From NCBI RefSeq assembly GCF_004011505.1, contig NZ_SAUN01000001.1:10009501-10073500 (forward strand): a stretch of DNA of 64,000 bases. Direction: 5' to 3'. Position numbers and translations under genes: made by a program. Positions 33,719 through 42,385 of this stretch are shown piece by piece. Positions within the stretch are counted from its first letter, which is position 1, and each line of letters starts with the position of its first letter. The DNA is from Nonomuraea polychroma (GTDB lineage Bacteria; Actinomycetota; Actinomycetes; Streptosporangiales; Streptosporangiaceae). The notes under the pieces were generated by a model. The model did not search any database. It was not told the origin of the DNA and was given only the letters and a program-made list of their open reading frames with translations.

Positions 33719-33745
33719 GGACTATAGAGCGGCCAGGCTGTGGCC

Positions 33746-34636
33746 ATGAACAGCGTGTGTGTGATCGGCGGCAATCGGTACTTCGGAAGACGGGTGATCG
33801 AGCGACTGCGCGACGCGGGAACGGACGTCACCGTGATCAATCGTGGCTCCTCACCGGCGCCGGAAGGGGTGAGGCACCTCATCGCCGACCGCGACGACGA
33901 GGACGGCCTGCGTGAAGCCCTCGCAGATCGCTCCTTCGACGTGGTGATCGACCAGGTCTGTTACACGCCGCCGCAGGCCGCCGCAGCGCGGAGGGTCTTC
34001 GCGGGACGCACGCGACGGTACGTGATGACCTCCACGATCGAGGTGTACTCCGCGCTGGACACCAATGCGCCGGTCACCGAGGACGTGATCGATCTCGCCA
34101 CCCTGCCGGTACGGATGGACCTGCCGTGGCACGAACCGGACTTCGTCGAGGAGCACTATGGCGCGGGCAAGGCTCAGGCGGAGGCGGTCTTCGCTCGTGA
34201 GCCGGTGTTCGACTTCGTGAGCGTCCGTACGGGACACGTGATGGGCGGTGCGGACTTCACCGGGCGCCTCGACCATTACACGACGCGGATCCGCGACGGC
34301 CTCCCCGTCGTCGTGCACCGGGAGCCGCGCCCGTCGTCGTTCATCAACTCCAGGGAGATCGCCGACTTCCTGGTATGGACTGCGGAATCCAGCTTCACGG
34401 GGCCGGTGAACGCCTGTTCACACGGGCCGTTCGACGTCACCTACCTGTGCGACACGCTGTCCGCGGCGGCCGGGGCCGGGCCGGTGACGTACACGACGGG
34501 CCGTGACACTTCACCCTTCTCCTTCGACCGTGCGTACGCCATGGACAACGGGCGTGCCGTACGGCTCGGTTTCGTGTTCTCACACACCGCGGACTGGCTG
34601 CCGCACGTCATCTCGGAGGCGCTGGCATGCGTGTGA
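33746..34636 (+). CDS. NAD-dependent epimerase/dehydratase family protein
   Basis: 296 aa extended short-chain dehydrogenase. The N-terminal nucleotide-binding loop is CVIGGNRYFGRRVIERL. The catalytic Tyr/Lys pair is in HYGAGKAQAEAVF, with upstream Ser/Thr in VMTSTIEVYS. Such proteins act on nucleotide sugars or related carbonyls; the substrate is unknown here. ATG 33746 is preferred to GTG 33740. The last 10 bp overlap the aldo-keto reductase gene, so the two enzymes are co-expressed. Confidence 0.85.
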   Translation: MNSVCVIGGNRYFGRRVIERLRDAGTDVTVINRGSSPAPEGVRHLIADRDDEDGLREALADRSFDVVIDQVCYTPPQAAAARRVFAGRTRRYVMTSTIEVYSALDTNAPVTEDVIDLATLPVRMDLPWHEPDFVEEHYGAGKAQAEAVFAREPVFDFVSVRTGHVMGGADFTGRLDHYTTRIRDGLPVVVHREPRPSSFINSREIADFLVWTAESSFTGPVNACSHGPFDVTYLCDTLSAAAGAGPVTYTTGRDTSPFSFDRAYAMDNGRAVRLGFVFSHTADWLPHVISEALACV

Positions 34637-35529
34637 TCGGCGACGTCCGGGTCGGCGCGATCGGGCTGGGCGCCATGCCGCTGTCCATCGAGGGCAGGCC
34701 GGACGAGGCCAGAGCGATCGCCACGGTCCACGCCGCGCTGGACGCGGGAGTCACCTTGATCGACACAGCGGACGCGTACCACTGGCACGCCGGCGAGGTC
34801 GGGCACAACGAACTGCTCATCGCGCGTGCGCTGGCGAGTTACGGCGATGACACAGGCGAAGTCCTCGTGGCGACCAAGGGCGGCCGGGGCCGTCCGGGCG
34901 ACGGCTCCTGGACGGTGAACGGTGATCCCAGGCACCTCAGGCGTGCGTGCGAGGCTTCGCTCAAGCGGCTGGGTGTCGAGTCCATCGGGCTGTACCAGCT
35001 GCACAAGCCCGATCCGGCGGTGCCGTTCGCGGAATCGGTGGGCGCGCTGGGCGAGCTGCACGACCAAGGCAAGGTCCGGATGGTCGGGATCTCCAACGTG
35101 GACGTGCCGCAGATCCGCCAGGCGCAGCGGGAACTCGGCGGACGGCTGGTCTCCGTGCAGAACCGGTATTCGCCCGCCGTCCGCGACAGCGACCCCGAGC
35201 TGCGGCTCTGCGCCGAACTCGGGATCGCGTTCCTGCCGTGGAGCCCGCTCGGCGGGATCTCGCGGAGCGCGCTCGAAGCGGAGGAGGCACGGCCGGCCGG
35301 GCACCCCGCGTTCCACGCGATCGCCGGCGAACGGAACGTCAGCCCGCAGCAGGTGTGCCTCGCCTGGTTGCTCGCGGCCGGCCCGCATGTCATCCCGATC
35401 CCCGGCGCGAGCCGCCCGGCCTCCATCCGGGACTCCGCCGCCGCGGCTGGTCTGACGCTCACGGATCAGGAGCTCGCCAGGCTCGGAGAAGAAACCAGCA
35501 ACATTCCGAGCACTTCAGGCATCCAATGA
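34627..35529 (+). CDS. Aldo/keto reductase
   Basis: 300 aa (beta/alpha)8 NADPH-dependent oxidoreductase. The catalytic residues appear in order: Asp/Tyr in LIDTADAYHWH, Lys in VLVATKGG, and His in LYQLHKPD. The C-terminal cofactor site is HVIPIPGASRPASI. It overlaps the upstream SDR gene by 10 bp and is followed after 3 bp by a secreted protein gene. Confidence 0.92.
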   Translation: MRVIGDVRVGAIGLGAMPLSIEGRPDEARAIATVHAALDAGVTLIDTADAYHWHAGEVGHNELLIARALASYGDDTGEVLVATKGGRGRPGDGSWTVNGDPRHLRRACEASLKRLGVESIGLYQLHKPDPAVPFAESVGALGELHDQGKVRMVGISNVDVPQIRQAQRELGGRLVSVQNRYSPAVRDSDPELRLCAELGIAFLPWSPLGGISRSALEAEEARPAGHPAFHAIAGERNVSPQQVCLAWLLAAGPHVIPIPGASRPASIRDSAAAAGLTLTDQELARLGEETSNIPSTSGIQ

Positions 35530-35532
35530 CGC

Positions 35533-36450
35533 ATGGGATTTCGGATGACTCTTGGGGCACTCCTTCTGGCCGGCGTCACACTGATCGCGCAGCCTGCGGC
35601 GGCTGCCACGCCGGGCTCGATCGCGTACGCGCAGGCAACGCAGACCTGGCAACTGGTGCTGACCAACGGAGACGTGGTCGAGGTGCCGGAGGCGCTCGTC
35701 AAGACGCCCAAGGATTGGGCCAATGGCGGTGAAGAGGCGCCGTTCCTGATCAGCGGGGATGGGCGGCATTTCTTCTATTACCGGAAATCGGATGGGTTGT
35801 TCGTCACGCGGACCCTGAACGGCAAGGAAAGGGTGGTGTCACGGAAGATCACGGGGGTCGGGATCGACGAGGAGTGGCCGTTGGTGTCGGACGACGGCAG
35901 CTACGTGGTCACGACGACCTCGGGTCCGGGCTTGGGGATCTTCGTGGACCTGAGGAACGGCAAGGTGATCCGGCCTCCGGGAAAGATGGATACGTGGGGC
36001 TTCCATGGGTTCACCCCGGACAGCAAGCGGCTGCTGCTGTCAGGGGACCGGCTGACGGTGTTCGACCGGGGCCTGCGCGCACGGATGCGGCTGAAGACGC
36101 GGTTGTCGCCGTGGGCGCTGGCGAATGACTACGTCACGGCGGCGGAGCCGGTCGGCACCTCGGACAAGTACCGCAAGCTGCGCCTGCTCAACCTGCGTAC
36201 CGGCCGGGTGGGCAGCACGGTGACCCTTCAGTTGCCGCGCGGGCAGTACATCGACGACCTGGACTTCGACCAGGCGGGACGCCTGATCGTCCGATCGCGG
36301 ACCAAGACGGGGGTGGCGACCTACCGAGTCTCGAAGGCGACGGGCAAGGTGACGCTGCTGCGGACGGTTGCCAGGCCTGATGCGGACGCTTGGGTGCTGC
36401 CGGGGGACGAGTCATTCGAGTGGTGGACGCTCAGGAAGACGCAGAGATGA
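35533..36450 (+). CDS. Secreted beta-propeller-like protein
   Basis: 305 aa. A Sec signal peptide (FRMTLGALLLAGVTLIAQ, then PAAAA with likely cleavage after AAA) is followed by repeated strands with the TolB/WD40-like pattern: FLISGDGRHFFYYRKSDGLF, LVSDDGSYVVTTTSG, FTPDSKRLLLSGDRLTVFD. No enzymatic motif. It follows the aldo-keto reductase gene by 3 bp, but may be functionally unrelated. It resembles, in fold only, the two propeller proteins at 18.4-20.7 kb. Confidence 0.7.
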   Translation: MGFRMTLGALLLAGVTLIAQPAAAATPGSIAYAQATQTWQLVLTNGDVVEVPEALVKTPKDWANGGEEAPFLISGDGRHFFYYRKSDGLFVTRTLNGKERVVSRKITGVGIDEEWPLVSDDGSYVVTTTSGPGLGIFVDLRNGKVIRPPGKMDTWGFHGFTPDSKRLLLSGDRLTVFDRGLRARMRLKTRLSPWALANDYVTAAEPVGTSDKYRKLRLLNLRTGRVGSTVTLQLPRGQYIDDLDFDQAGRLIVRSRTKTGVATYRVSKATGKVTLLRTVARPDADAWVLPGDESFEWWTLRKTQR

Positions 36451-36510
36451 GGTGAGCCCACTCGCCCCGAATGCTGGAGGCGGCCGCCCGCCGGGCCGAA
36501 CGGCCGCCCC

Positions 36511-36675
36511 GACGCCTGGGTCATGCCCGTGCAGCTACGCATGATCTTCCCTCAGGAGCTGCCCTTGCTGCTCGCGGCCAACGGTTTTCGCCTGCTGGGC
36601 CGTGACGGTGATCTGACGGGCGGCGACCTGACGGCCACCAGCGTCCGCCAGGTCTGTGTCTGCGAGCCGGTCTGA
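36511..36675 (+). pseudogene. C-terminal remnant of a SAM-dependent methyltransferase
   Basis: An open frame of 54 codons encodes DAWVMPVQLRMIFPQELPLL and LAANGFRLLGRDGD, then VRQVCVCEPV-stop, a typical end of class I methyltransferases. No SAM-binding domain precedes it: the upstream bases are a short proline/arginine-rich run after the propeller stop. Truncated relic. Confidence 0.6.
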
Positions 36676-36681
36676 CCTGTT

Positions 36682-37233
36682 TCACACGTCCGTGAGCTGG
36701 GAGATCAAGGTACGGATCGTGGCTACTCGCTCGGAGACCGGTCCGGCGGGAACCTCGACGAGGTGGTACCCGAATGCGCGGTAGGTCTCCTCGTGGAGGC
36801 GTTCGAACGTCAGCGAGTCTTCGAAGCTGATCCGGCGGGCCGCGGTAGGCTCGCAGAAGCCGAGATTGCGGACGAAGAACACGTGCCGGTCGTAGATCTG
36901 CTCTCTGGTGATCCTGTCGATCTCGGCGGACAGGGCCGAGGAGATCGGGTGCCCGACATAGGTGCTGAGAGCGTGGGTGCATATGGGGGAGCGATCAAAG
37001 AACTGCACGTGCTGCGCGGTCGTGATCGACTGCAGTTGTCGCCGTCGTTGCAGGGCCACGATCTTGTCGATGAAGGACGGCCGGGTCCACGGCTCGACGT
37101 CGCCGCGCGCGTGCTGGTCCGCGATGACCGCCGTGGCTGCCTCCTCGACCGTCGCGTATCCGAGAGCCGCCAGGCGGCGCAGGATCGTGGTCTTGCCGGC
37201 GCCTGGGGTGCCGGTGAGAATGTAGCGCTTCAT
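36682..37233 (-). CDS. AAA family ATPase (P-loop NTPase)
   Basis: 183 aa. The P-loop is at the very N terminus: MKRYILTGTPGAGKTTILRR. Later come a DRSPICTH segment and a C-terminal part (SFEDSLTFERLHEETYRAFG, YHLVEVPAG) like small nucleotide-kinase-like ATPases (AAA_28/NadR-like). Start ATG at 37233; longer in-frame extensions are arginine-rich and rejected. Role unknown. Confidence 0.8.
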   Translation of the reverse strand: MKRYILTGTPGAGKTTILRRLAALGYATVEEAATAVIADQHARGDVEPWTRPSFIDKIVALQRRRQLQSITTAQHVQFFDRSPICTHALSTYVGHPISSALSAEIDRITREQIYDRHVFFVRNLGFCEPTAARRISFEDSLTFERLHEETYRAFGYHLVEVPAGPVSERVATIRTLISQLTDV

Positions 37234-37306
37234 CGTCGTCCGGTCGCCTTTCTGATCACGCCGGAATCTGCGCGCAGGCGCGCGCGCCAGGGATGTGGGG
37301 TGTGCT

Positions 37307-37391
37307 GAACCGTCAGCCCGCTCAGTAATGCGACCACCTCGCCGAGCGGCGGCGCCTCCCAGGTTCCCCACGCCGTCTCGATCGCCATCAT
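37307..37391 (-). pseudogene. Possible nucleotidyltransferase N-terminal relic
   Basis: The minus strand encodes MMAIETAWGTWEAPPLGEVV and ALLSGLTV, which resembles the start of aminoglycoside-type nucleotidyltransferases, where a PWWVAGGWA-like motif would follow. That motif is absent and the frame degenerates. The rest of the 406-bp gap between the ATPase and the next gene shows nothing else I can name. Confidence 0.3.
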
Positions 37392-37639
37392 TCGGACATC
37401 ATGCATGATCGCGGGCTCCACCGACGCGGTCGCCGCCGCGCATCCACACTCCAGCGGGCCTGCAGTCCTGGCGATCAGCCGGATGACGGCAGGGCAGAAA
37501 CCCCCGCGCGCCGGGCGCGGCAGCGAAGGGTAAAGGCGCGGCGAAGTCGTCACCAAGGAATGCGTCGGCCCGGTCGGCTCGCATGCCGGACTGGCAGGCT
37601 TGATGTGGTCTTTCGGAGACAAAACCAGGCGGAGGGCTC

Positions 37640-40294
37640 ATGCGCCTTGTCGGAGATGACCAGAAATTCGATCGCTTGCTGGACGCGGCGCGCGCCTATT
37701 GGGCGGGTAGTCGATCCTTTCGGGCGGGCGGCGATCAATGTGTCGTCACCGAGGCGCTGCATCAGGACATCCGGGTCGTCGTACGCAACCTGCTGATGGC
37801 GAATGCGCTGTGCGACCTGCTGTCGGCCCGGCTGGTCGTGCTCACGGGCACGGATCAGGAGTGGAGCAAGGCGCTCTGGGAGCAGTACGACATCGAGCGG
37901 GCCCGGCAACTGGCCGAGGCGTTCGGGGCGGCCGAGGTCGTCAACGTGCACGATCTCGTGGACCGTCACCTGGCGGGTGAGGGCGAAAGCGCAGCTCCGG
38001 AGGGTCTCGATGCCGTGGAGCGGGCGACGCTCGTCCGGTTGGCCCGCGTGCCGCGCCTGCCGGAGACCGAGGACCAGCGGTATCGAGCGCGCCGCGCCCG
38101 CACCAGGGCCTTTTCCGCCGTCTACGAACGATTGTTCGCCGACCTGCCCGCTGCCGCCCTCGTCACCAGCCACGTCGACTACGACCAGTGGGGGTTGGCG
38201 GTCGATGCGGCCATGCGCCGGGAGATACCGGTCGTCCATGTTCAGAGCACCGGGTGCATGAAGGCATATGCGCTCTTTCCAGAGCGGCGCAAGGGGTTGC
38301 GTACGTTCAGAGAGGAGCTCACCGGTCTCATCGCCGAGCATTTCCACGACCATGTATGGCCGCACAGGAGTGCCATCAAGGCGAACGCCGAATTGGTGGC
38401 CTCCCGCGCGAAAGGCAATCTCGGCCGGCCGAGTTGGTGGCGGGCCGGCGGCACCAGCCAGTTCGAGCTGCAGTCAGAAACGGAGCGGCGGCAGCTACGC
38501 CGACTGGGGTGTCAACGTTTCGGGCTGGATCCGGACCGCCCGGTGTTCGCGGTCTTCAACCACGCCATTTCCGACGCCCTGGGCACCAACAGAGAGGTGT
38601 TCGACGATCTGGCCCAGTGGTTCGAGGAGACCGCGGACTTCGCCGCGCGACAGGACTCGGTCAACTGGCTTTTCCTGGACCATCCCAGCCAGGCGCTCTA
38701 TGACACGACCGGTCATTTCGACGCGGTGACGGCACGCCATGCCGGGCGCCGGCACATGGCCTTCATGCCCAGCCTCGCGTTGTCGAAGAACATGTTGTGG
38801 AGCATGACGGACCTGGGCGTGACCGTGCGCGGGAGCGTCTCCAACGAGCTTCCCGCCTTCGGCATTCCGGTCATCCAGGCCGGCTGGTCGGAATGGAGCG
38901 GATGCGGCCTGTCGTACGTCGCCGAGGACCGGGACGACTACTGGCGATTGCTCGGCGAGGCCATCGCCCTGCATGCCAAAGGCGCGTCCATGGTGACGGA
39001 GGCACAACGGGAGCGGGCCCGTCTCTGGTTGTGGCTCTACCGCAGCGGCGCCGACGTGCCGTCACCGTTGCTGCCGCACTGGGAAATGGGCGAGGGAGAC
39101 ACGTACGCGCATGCGCTCACCATTGCCATGCGGCACGTGGAACGCGATGGCGATCCCTTCCACTGCGCGGTACGCCGCATGTGGGAAAGGCGTGAGCCGG
39201 TCCTCACCCGGCTGGACTTCCGACATACCACCGGAATCGACCGCGCCCTCGGCACTCCCGTACGCGCCGTGACCCACGCTCCACCGGCAATGCGCACCGC
39301 TACCGGCTTCGACACGGCCGTCGCGCCCGTCCAGGTGCCCGCGGAGATCTCGAGCGGCCAGGCAGCAGAGCTGCAGGCGGCGGACCATTTCCGGCGTGGA
39401 GTGCAGATCGTGGGCCGGTTCGAGCGCTCGGGCCTGGTCGGACTCAAGGTGGCGGAGGCCGGCCACGCCGTGCGCGTCAACGTCACCCTGTCGGTGGACG
39501 ACCTCTCGGCGCAGGGCTGGCATCTCCAGCAAGAGACGGGCGTGGACGACAAGGCGCTGCCGCGGCTCATCCAGGTCCGTGCCCAGGGGCGGTTGCGCCA
39601 GTGCCTGCTTCTCGAGAGCGGTGGCGGAATGAAGAGGGGCACCGTCGTCTTCGACCTGATGCCCGACGAGCTGCCGGCTGATGGCCTGCTCTGCATCGAA
39701 GTGCTGGACGTCACGGAAGGCAGCGGCGTCCCGGAGACACTCCGGGGAGCCGTCGCGGGGTCCGTCATGGACGACGGCGTGGCCGGGCTGCGCATCGACC
39801 GCGTCAGGCTCCAGGAGATCCCGGACGACGGCGTCTCCGATCCCGCTCCCGCGACCTTGGACGCCTCGCGCTGCGAGCGCGCCTCCCTGATCAGCTCCGG
39901 CGGCCTGGTCAACCTCAAGGGACGCGGCAGCCATTCCCTGAGCACCGGCATGTTCGTCGTCAATCCCGTTCCGCAGGGCGTCTTCGGATCCGGCGGCGAC
40001 CTCACGATCCGGCTCGTCCAGAAAACGGGCACCTCGGCGTGCCGAGAGCCGAGAACGTGGCCGCGTCGGATGGCGTGGCACCGGGGAAGGCGGGAACGCC
40101 GCACGGCAGGGGCTCCGAACGTGGGGCAGGTCCTGAGCATCCACAGTGGCGATGAGGTGCCCGTCGCGCACTCGAAGGCGGGCGACAGCACCGAGCTTCG
40201 CCTCCGTGCGCCTGCCGAGTCGCCGCTCCTCGTCACCGTCGCGCCGGCACAAGGTGTCCAGCCGACCCTGATCTCCACCGACTGGTATCCCTGA
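37640..40294 (+). CDS. Large polysaccharide-biosynthesis / glycosyltransferase-like protein
   Basis: 884 aa, cytoplasmic by appearance. Residues ~1-480 have the layout of a two-lobed GT-B-like enzyme: LVTSHVDYDQWGLAVDAAMR, EIPVVHVQSTGCM, VFAVFNHAISDALG, DHPSQALYD and VSNELPAFGIPVIQAG. This is reminiscent of capsule polysaccharide (KpsC/KpsS-like) or glycerophosphotransferase-type proteins. Residues ~560-880 form a beta-rich region without a recognised family (VNVTLSVDDLSAQGWHLQQE). The ATG at 37640 follows GGAGG. It stands alone, flanked by ~400-bp gaps on both sides. Function is inferred only from fold-like features. Confidence 0.55.
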   Translation: MRLVGDDQKFDRLLDAARAYWAGSRSFRAGGDQCVVTEALHQDIRVVVRNLLMANALCDLLSARLVVLTGTDQEWSKALWEQYDIERARQLAEAFGAAEVVNVHDLVDRHLAGEGESAAPEGLDAVERATLVRLARVPRLPETEDQRYRARRARTRAFSAVYERLFADLPAAALVTSHVDYDQWGLAVDAAMRREIPVVHVQSTGCMKAYALFPERRKGLRTFREELTGLIAEHFHDHVWPHRSAIKANAELVASRAKGNLGRPSWWRAGGTSQFELQSETERRQLRRLGCQRFGLDPDRPVFAVFNHAISDALGTNREVFDDLAQWFEETADFAARQDSVNWLFLDHPSQALYDTTGHFDAVTARHAGRRHMAFMPSLALSKNMLWSMTDLGVTVRGSVSNELPAFGIPVIQAGWSEWSGCGLSYVAEDRDDYWRLLGEAIALHAKGASMVTEAQRERARLWLWLYRSGADVPSPLLPHWEMGEGDTYAHALTIAMRHVERDGDPFHCAVRRMWERREPVLTRLDFRHTTGIDRALGTPVRAVTHAPPAMRTATGFDTAVAPVQVPAEISSGQAAELQAADHFRRGVQIVGRFERSGLVGLKVAEAGHAVRVNVTLSVDDLSAQGWHLQQETGVDDKALPRLIQVRAQGRLRQCLLLESGGGMKRGTVVFDLMPDELPADGLLCIEVLDVTEGSGVPETLRGAVAGSVMDDGVAGLRIDRVRLQEIPDDGVSDPAPATLDASRCERASLISSGGLVNLKGRGSHSLSTGMFVVNPVPQGVFGSGGDLTIRLVQKTGTSACREPRTWPRRMAWHRGRRERRTAGAPNVGQVLSIHSGDEVPVAHSKAGDSTELRLRAPAESPLLVTVAPAQGVQPTLISTDWYP

Positions 40295-40660
40295 TGGGCG
40301 CCTAGGGACGTCAACGGTCGAACCGGCGTCCGCTCACGGGCAGGAGCATGGCCGTCCAGACCAGCCGTTTCCGGCGCGTCGGCCGGCGAGCCGGCAGCCA
40401 GCCCTACGAGCTGAACGCGACATCGAGCGTCATGATGAATCTGGCCGTTTTCACGACTGCCGGAATGCGGTCCGTCCCATGGATTCCGTCACATCGGTCA
40501 TGGTGCCGGGCCGTACGCGGAAACGGGCGACGCAGCAGGTCATTGCCGCGAACTCCGCGTTAACCGGCCGTTTCGCGGAGGCGGCGATTGGCAGGCGGAT
40601 GCAATCACTGGTGGACAGGTGGATTTGTGCGGCAGATATTGGAGAGATAGGAGGTTCTCC
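40295..40660. other. Intergenic stretch, no gene seen
   Basis: 366 bp with no convincing gene. A GC-rich palindrome GCCGGCGAGCCGGC lies near 40382. A short open frame around 40400-40460 (NATSSVMMNLAVFTTAG) is too short to assess. The last 20 bases carry the strong AGGAGG ribosome-binding site of the VOC gene. Confidence 0.5.
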
Positions 40661-41080
40661 ATGGACGCACGCCTCGACCATCTCGTCTGCTGGGTCGCCG
40701 ATCAGCTCGCCTCGCTACGTTTCTACGAGCAGGTGGTAGGGCTCCCCGGGGTACGGGCCGAGGAGTTTCGCGAGGGAAAGGCGGGCTTCCCGAGCGTGCG
40801 GGTCTCGCCCGAGACCATTCTCGATCTGATGGCGTACGAAAGCGCCAGGGGGGTCGACGAGGGCACCGGCGTGAAGGGCAGCGGCGGGCACCCGATCAAC
40901 CATTTCTGCCTGGCCGTGAGCAGGGAGGATTTCGACGCGCTCCAGGTCCGGCTGAAGCAGCACGGAGTGGAGGTCACGGGGTCAGGGACCAACTCCTTCG
41001 GTGCCCAGGGCATCGCTCCCGAGGCCATTTATTTCCCGGACCCGGATGGCAACGTGCTGGAAGTCCGCTATTACGAGTGA
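40661..41080 (+). CDS. Glyoxalase/VOC family protein
   Basis: 139 aa, one vicinal-oxygen-chelate domain: LDHLVCWVADQLASLRFYEQ at the start, HPINHFCLAVSREDFDALQ in the middle, and YFPDPDGNVLEVRYYE at the end. The usual His/Glu metal ligands are at the corresponding positions. ATG 40661 sits 6 nt after AGGAGG, settling the start. Convergent with, and overlapping by 10 bp, the TetR gene. Substrate unknown. Confidence 0.9.
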   Translation: MDARLDHLVCWVADQLASLRFYEQVVGLPGVRAEEFREGKAGFPSVRVSPETILDLMAYESARGVDEGTGVKGSGGHPINHFCLAVSREDFDALQVRLKQHGVEVTGSGTNSFGAQGIAPEAIYFPDPDGNVLEVRYYE

Positions 41081-41697
41081 CGCCGGCGCAGCCGGGTCCG
41101 CACGGCCCGGCGGACGAGCGGACCCATGTCTTCCATGGCGGTGACGAGCACCGCCAGCTCTTCGAGCGCGTTCAGCGCCTGGGTCGCGCCCTCGGCGTCC
41201 ACGCCTTCGTACAGCTCCAGGCCGACGAACGCGGCCGCCACGGCCTTGGCCAGGCCGGGCACGTCCACGAACTCGGCCAGCGGGGAGCGGGCCAGCACCC
41301 GCCCGAGCGCCTGCTCCACCTCCCCGATCCACAGGTTGAGGCCGGCGGTGGTGGCGGGGGCGAGCTCGGCGTCGGTCTGGCTGCCGGCGAGGAGCTGGGC
41401 GAGGGCCGCGACGCTGCCTTCCGCGCGTTCCTCGGCATGCAGCGCGCGACCCAGGTCCAGGAGCTCGCGCAGCGACGTCACGGCGGCGAAGCGGGCGCGA
41501 TAGAGCGCGATGCGCTGCTGGGAGCCGTGTTCACAGGCGGCGGCGAGGAGTTGGCCGACGCTGCCGAAGTGGTAGAAGACGAGGGCCTGGTTGACGCCGG
41601 CCGCCGCCGCGATGGTACGCGCGGAGACGCCGGCGATGCCCTGCTTCTTCAGCGTTTCGAGCGCGGCGTCGAGCAGCTTGGTACGGGTGTCGGGCAC
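41071..41697 (-). CDS. TetR family transcriptional regulator
   Basis: 208 aa. The N-terminal HTH is clear: TKLLDAALETLKKQGIAGVS, ARTIAAAAGVNQALVFYHFG. The ligand-binding half is helical (VAALAQLLAGSQTDAELAPA). It lies 16 bp downstream of the DUF4166 gene on the same strand, so it is the last gene of the SRPBCC-DUF4166-TetR operon. Two matching palindromes at the operon promoter are likely its operators (inference). Confidence 0.92.
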   Translation of the reverse strand: MPDTRTKLLDAALETLKKQGIAGVSARTIAAAAGVNQALVFYHFGSVGQLLAAACEHGSQQRIALYRARFAAVTSLRELLDLGRALHAEERAEGSVAALAQLLAGSQTDAELAPATTAGLNLWIGEVEQALGRVLARSPLAEFVDVPGLAKAVAAAFVGLELYEGVDAEGATQALNALEELAVLVTAMEDMGPLVRRAVRTRLRRRHS

Positions 41698-41713
41698 CGA
41701 AATTCCTCACGGG

Positions 41714-42385
41714 TCAGCAGCGGGCGTCCTCGCGCCTCGGCTTCACGTTAGCGGGAACGCCATGGTCCGCGACGTCCACGTACTCCACCGTGAAGCTGCC
41801 CCAGTAGCCGAAGATCCGGCCCAGCCAGGGGTTGGAGACGGTGACGGCGATGGCGAAGCGCCCTGTCCGGTCGTCGAAGTGCTCGCTGACCGTCGCCGTG
41901 CCCGTGGCGGCCGGCGGGATGGGGAAGGCGAGCGGGCCTTCGAGGAAGCGCTGACGGCCCGAACGGATGATCAGGCCGCCCTGGTCGTCCACGGAGAGCG
42001 CGAGCGGGGTCGCGATGTGCTGGTGGTCGCCCAAGTAGTCGACCACCAGGGCTCGGGCGTCGTTGTAGATCATGGTCGCGTCGAAGCGGCCGCCGGGGAA
42101 GGTGCGGACGAAGGTGACGGTCTCGCGGCCGTAGGAGTCGACGTACGGATAGTTCTCGATCTGGAAGGGGATGTCCCTGCCCGCGTCCTTGACCAGGATG
42201 TTCCTGCGGCTGCCGAGGGACAGGAACGGGCGGACCAGCAGGCCGGCGTTCCAGACGCGGCTCATGACGCCCTTGCCTATGCAGGCTTCGCCGCTGTCGA
42301 GCCCGACTCCGAAACGGCGCTGGAGCTGGGGATGGAGGCGGGCGAACGCGGCGTCGCCGAGGGCACGCTGGAAGATCGAGGGCAT
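41714..42385 (-). CDS. DUF4166 domain-containing protein
   Basis: 223 aa. MPSIFQRALGDAAFARLHPQ opens the domain. Downstream are VMSRVWNAGLLVRPFLSLGS, FVRTFPGGRFDATMIYND and SGRQRFLEGPLAFPIPPAA, the conserved blocks of DUF4166. ATG 42385 follows GGAGAAGCC; a 12-residue longer form from ATG 42421 is possible. Its first 109 bp overlap the end of the SRPBCC gene in another frame. DUF4166 proteins often accompany SDR/saccharopine-type or SRPBCC proteins; molecular role unknown. Confidence 0.82.
   Translation of the reverse strand: MPSIFQRALGDAAFARLHPQLQRRFGVGLDSGEACIGKGVMSRVWNAGLLVRPFLSLGSRRNILVKDAGRDIPFQIENYPYVDSYGRETVTFVRTFPGGRFDATMIYNDARALVVDYLGDHQHIATPLALSVDDQGGLIIRSGRQRFLEGPLAFPIPPAATGTATVSEHFDDRTGRFAIAVTVSNPWLGRIFGYWGSFTVEYVDVADHGVPANVKPRREDARC

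Noticed and set aside
40451..40681. Minus-strand 76-codon frame before the VOC gene
   Set aside because: No ribosome-binding site, no family resemblance, and it covers the strong AGGAGG of the VOC gene.
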